DNA from: Pseudomonadota bacterium
GTDB lineage: Bacteria > Pseudomonadota > Alphaproteobacteria > Rhodobacterales > Rhodobacteraceae
Direction of reading: 5' to 3'
Assembly (NCBI GenBank): GCA_022573605.1
Contig: JACZTQ010000044.1
Span: forward strand, 1-14,843
Length of the DNA stretch: 14,843 nucleotides
Positions 13,463 through 14,843 of the stretch are shown piece by piece; position 1 is the first letter of the stretch; each line of letters starts with the position of its first letter. A model generated the notes under the pieces. It was not told the DNA's origin, made no database searches, and was given only the letters and a program-made list of their open reading frames with translations. The translations under genes and the position numbers were made by a program.

Positions 13463-14719
13463 TTATAACGCCGGCGGTCCGGCGTCGCCGAAGCGGCGCC
13501 GGGCGAGCAGCGCCAGGTCGTCGGCGGTGACCTGCGCGCGCCCCTCGCCGCGCACATAGGCCTCGGCCCGCTGGCGCACCATGCGGCGCACGAAGCCGGG
13601 CACGCGGGCGATGCGGGCGGTCGCCTCGTCGCTCCAGTCCAGCGTGTCGGATCGCGGCGCCAGCGGGCGGATCACCGCCCCGCCGGCGGGCTGGTAGGCG
13701 CACAGGGTATCCTCGCCCATCAGGTTGCCGTCGCGGGCCAGCGGGCGGGCGCGGCAGCCGCCGCAGAGTATCCGGTATTCGCACACCCCGCAGCGCCCCT
13801 CCAGTTTCGGCGCCCGCAGGGCCTGGAAGATCGGCGCGTCGCGCCAGATCTCCGAGAACGGGGTCTCGCGCACCGAACCGGCGGAGGTCTCCATGTAGGG
13901 GCAGGGCGTGACCTCGCCCTCGGGCGTGATCCGGGCGTATCGGGTGGCGGCGATGCAGCCGCCGGCGTCGTAGCCGTGGGCCGAGGTGATCGGCCAGTCC
14001 GGGTCGATCTCGATCGCGATGCGCTTGAAATGCGGGGCGCATTTGGCCCGCACCATCAGCCGTTGCTCGGCGCGGGCGGCAATCGCCACGCGGCGCAGCA
14101 CCTGCTCGTATTTTTCGGGCGAGATGTCCGAGTATTTCTCGCCCCGCCCGGTGCAGACCAGGAAGAACACGTTCAGCACCATGGCGCCGGCGTCGCGGGC
14201 GAAGGCGACCATGTCGTCGATCTCGCCGGCGGTGTCGTCGGTCACGGAGAAATGCAACTGGAAGGCCAGGCCACCGGCGACGCAGGCGTCGATGGCGGCC
14301 ATCACCTTGGCCCAGGCGCCCTTGCGGCCGCGAAAGGCGTCGTGCGTTTCGGGCACCAGGCTGTCCAGCGAGATGCCGATGCCGGCGACCCCGGCGCGCT
14401 TGAGGCTCGCGACGCGTTTCGGCGTCAGCAGCGCCCCGTTGGAGCCGATCACCACCATCAGGCCGAGTGCGCTGGCGTGCGCCGCGAGCTCCTCGATGTC
14501 GCGGCGCAGCAGCGGCTCGCCGCCGGTCAGCACCACCATGCAGTCCGGGCTGAGGGAAGCGATATCGTCCAGCACCGTTTTGATTTCGCCGGTGGTCAGT
14601 TCGTCGGTGGAGCCTTCCTTCATGACCTTCGCGTCGAGATAGCAGTGATCGCAGGCCAGATTGCAGCGCATGGTCAGGTTGAGGGCGACGAGATAGGGGG
14701 CCTCGGCCTTTGTTTGCAT
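13463..14719 (-). CDS. Radical SAM/SPASM enzyme, NirJ/AhbD-like, with C-terminal PCP_red-like domain
   Basis: The product has 418 residues. The radical SAM cluster motif is C19-x3-C23-x2-C26 (MRCNLACDHC), followed by GGEP at 66-69 for S-adenosylmethionine binding. A SPASM-type auxiliary-cluster region carries Cys255, Cys273, Cys310, Cys313, Cys319, Cys322 and Cys340. The segment FLVCTGRGEKYSDISPEKYE resembles the FLVPTGRG segment of NirJ and AhbD, which modify haem d1 or haem precursors. Residues about 358-411 (LDWSDEATARIARVPGFVRR, then VTADDLALLARRRFG) match the small PCP_red domain found in protochlorophyllide reductase subunits. A tetrapyrrole-related substrate is therefore plausible but not shown. 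The ATG at 14719 has only a weak GGGG ribosome site. The preceding gene ends 15 bp upstream, suggesting an operon. It is intact and outside the damaged segment. Confidence 0.88.
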   Translation of the reverse strand: MQTKAEAPYLVALNLTMRCNLACDHCYLDAKVMKEGSTDELTTGEIKTVLDDIASLSPDCMVVLTGGEPLLRRDIEELAAHASALGLMVVIGSNGALLTPKRVASLKRAGVAGIGISLDSLVPETHDAFRGRKGAWAKVMAAIDACVAGGLAFQLHFSVTDDTAGEIDDMVAFARDAGAMVLNVFFLVCTGRGEKYSDISPEKYEQVLRRVAIAARAEQRLMVRAKCAPHFKRIAIEIDPDWPITSAHGYDAGGCIAATRYARITPEGEVTPCPYMETSAGSVRETPFSEIWRDAPIFQALRAPKLEGRCGVCEYRILCGGCRARPLARDGNLMGEDTLCAYQPAGGAVIRPLAPRSDTLDWSDEATARIARVPGFVRRMVRQRAEAYVRGEGRAQVTADDLALLARRRFGDAGPPAL

Positions 14720-14734
14720 GGGTTTGGCCCCGGT

Positions 14735-14843
14735 TCAGGTCTTGCCGCCGCCGTGCTCTACCGGGCACATGTTGTCGCGCGCGGCGGCGAAGGCGGCCTC
14801 GGCGGTCTCGCCTTCGACGGTGCTCTCTCCCCGTTCGCGCACA
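14735..14843 (-). CDS. C-terminal 35 codons of an unidentified protein, 5' end outside window
   Basis: The frame from the right edge reads an Ala/Glu-rich helix-like stretch (VEGETAEAAFAAARDN), then MCPVEHGGGKT and a TGA at 14735-14737. The CPVEH motif with its single Cys near the end is not one I can assign to a family. It lies 15 bp before the radical SAM start on the same strand, so the two are likely co-transcribed, and the upstream gene may work in the same modification pathway. Only the frame, composition and spacing support it as coding. Confidence 0.55.
   Translation of the reverse strand, partial: VRERGESTVEGETAEAAFAAARDNMCPVEHGGGKT

Noticed and set aside
13413..14768. 451-residue minus-strand frame over the radical SAM gene
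   Set aside because: It is an Arg-rich alternative frame; the in-phase gene at 13463-14719 carries the CxxxCxxC and SPASM cysteines.

Overview
The window is GC-rich DNA with an alphaproteobacterial gene order, perhaps Rhodospirillales-like; the genus cannot be fixed from sequence alone. Three zones can be separated.

(1) 1-4699, all minus strand: a compact housekeeping run read right to left. It holds an RlpA-like lipoprotein, a dacA-type D-Ala-D-Ala carboxypeptidase, thymidylate kinase (tmk), DNA polymerase III delta' (holB), a TatD-family metal-dependent hydrolase, and an MBL-fold hydrolase cut by the window edge. From dacA onward the genes are separated by at most 31 bp or overlap, so they probably share a transcript. 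They link wall remodelling, dTTP supply and clamp loading. In many alphaproteobacteria metG lies between holB and tatD; here it is absent.

(2) 4845-13462: a tRNA-Ser(UGA) gene followed by a damaged accessory segment that looks like a decayed integrative element or rearrangement hotspot. Directly behind the tRNA is the N-terminal two thirds of a DUF4102-type tyrosine integrase. It is followed by the first ~80 codons of a sulfotransferase, then by a roughly 6.5 kb adhesin-like locus with no native start. The adhesin combines T5SS/PEP-CTERM-type beta-strand repeats (in ~1.06 kb super-repeats), two RTX calcium-binding blocks, two Calx-beta domains, a shortened VWD domain and a type I secretion-like C-terminus. 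Two -1 frameshifts split it into three frames. The right end holds a catalytic-domain remnant of a second, different integrase on the minus strand, carrying an in-frame expansion of a 9-bp repeat.

(3) 13463-14843, minus strand: a radical SAM/SPASM enzyme of the NirJ/AhbD type with a C-terminal PCP_red-like domain, and the last 35 codons of an upstream gene probably in the same operon.

The most unusual content is the chimeric adhesin and the string of truncated genes between the tRNA and its repeats. I see no CRISPR array, no complete insertion sequence, no second attachment site and no defence system. Assembly or homopolymer errors could explain part of the damage and should be excluded before biology is inferred.
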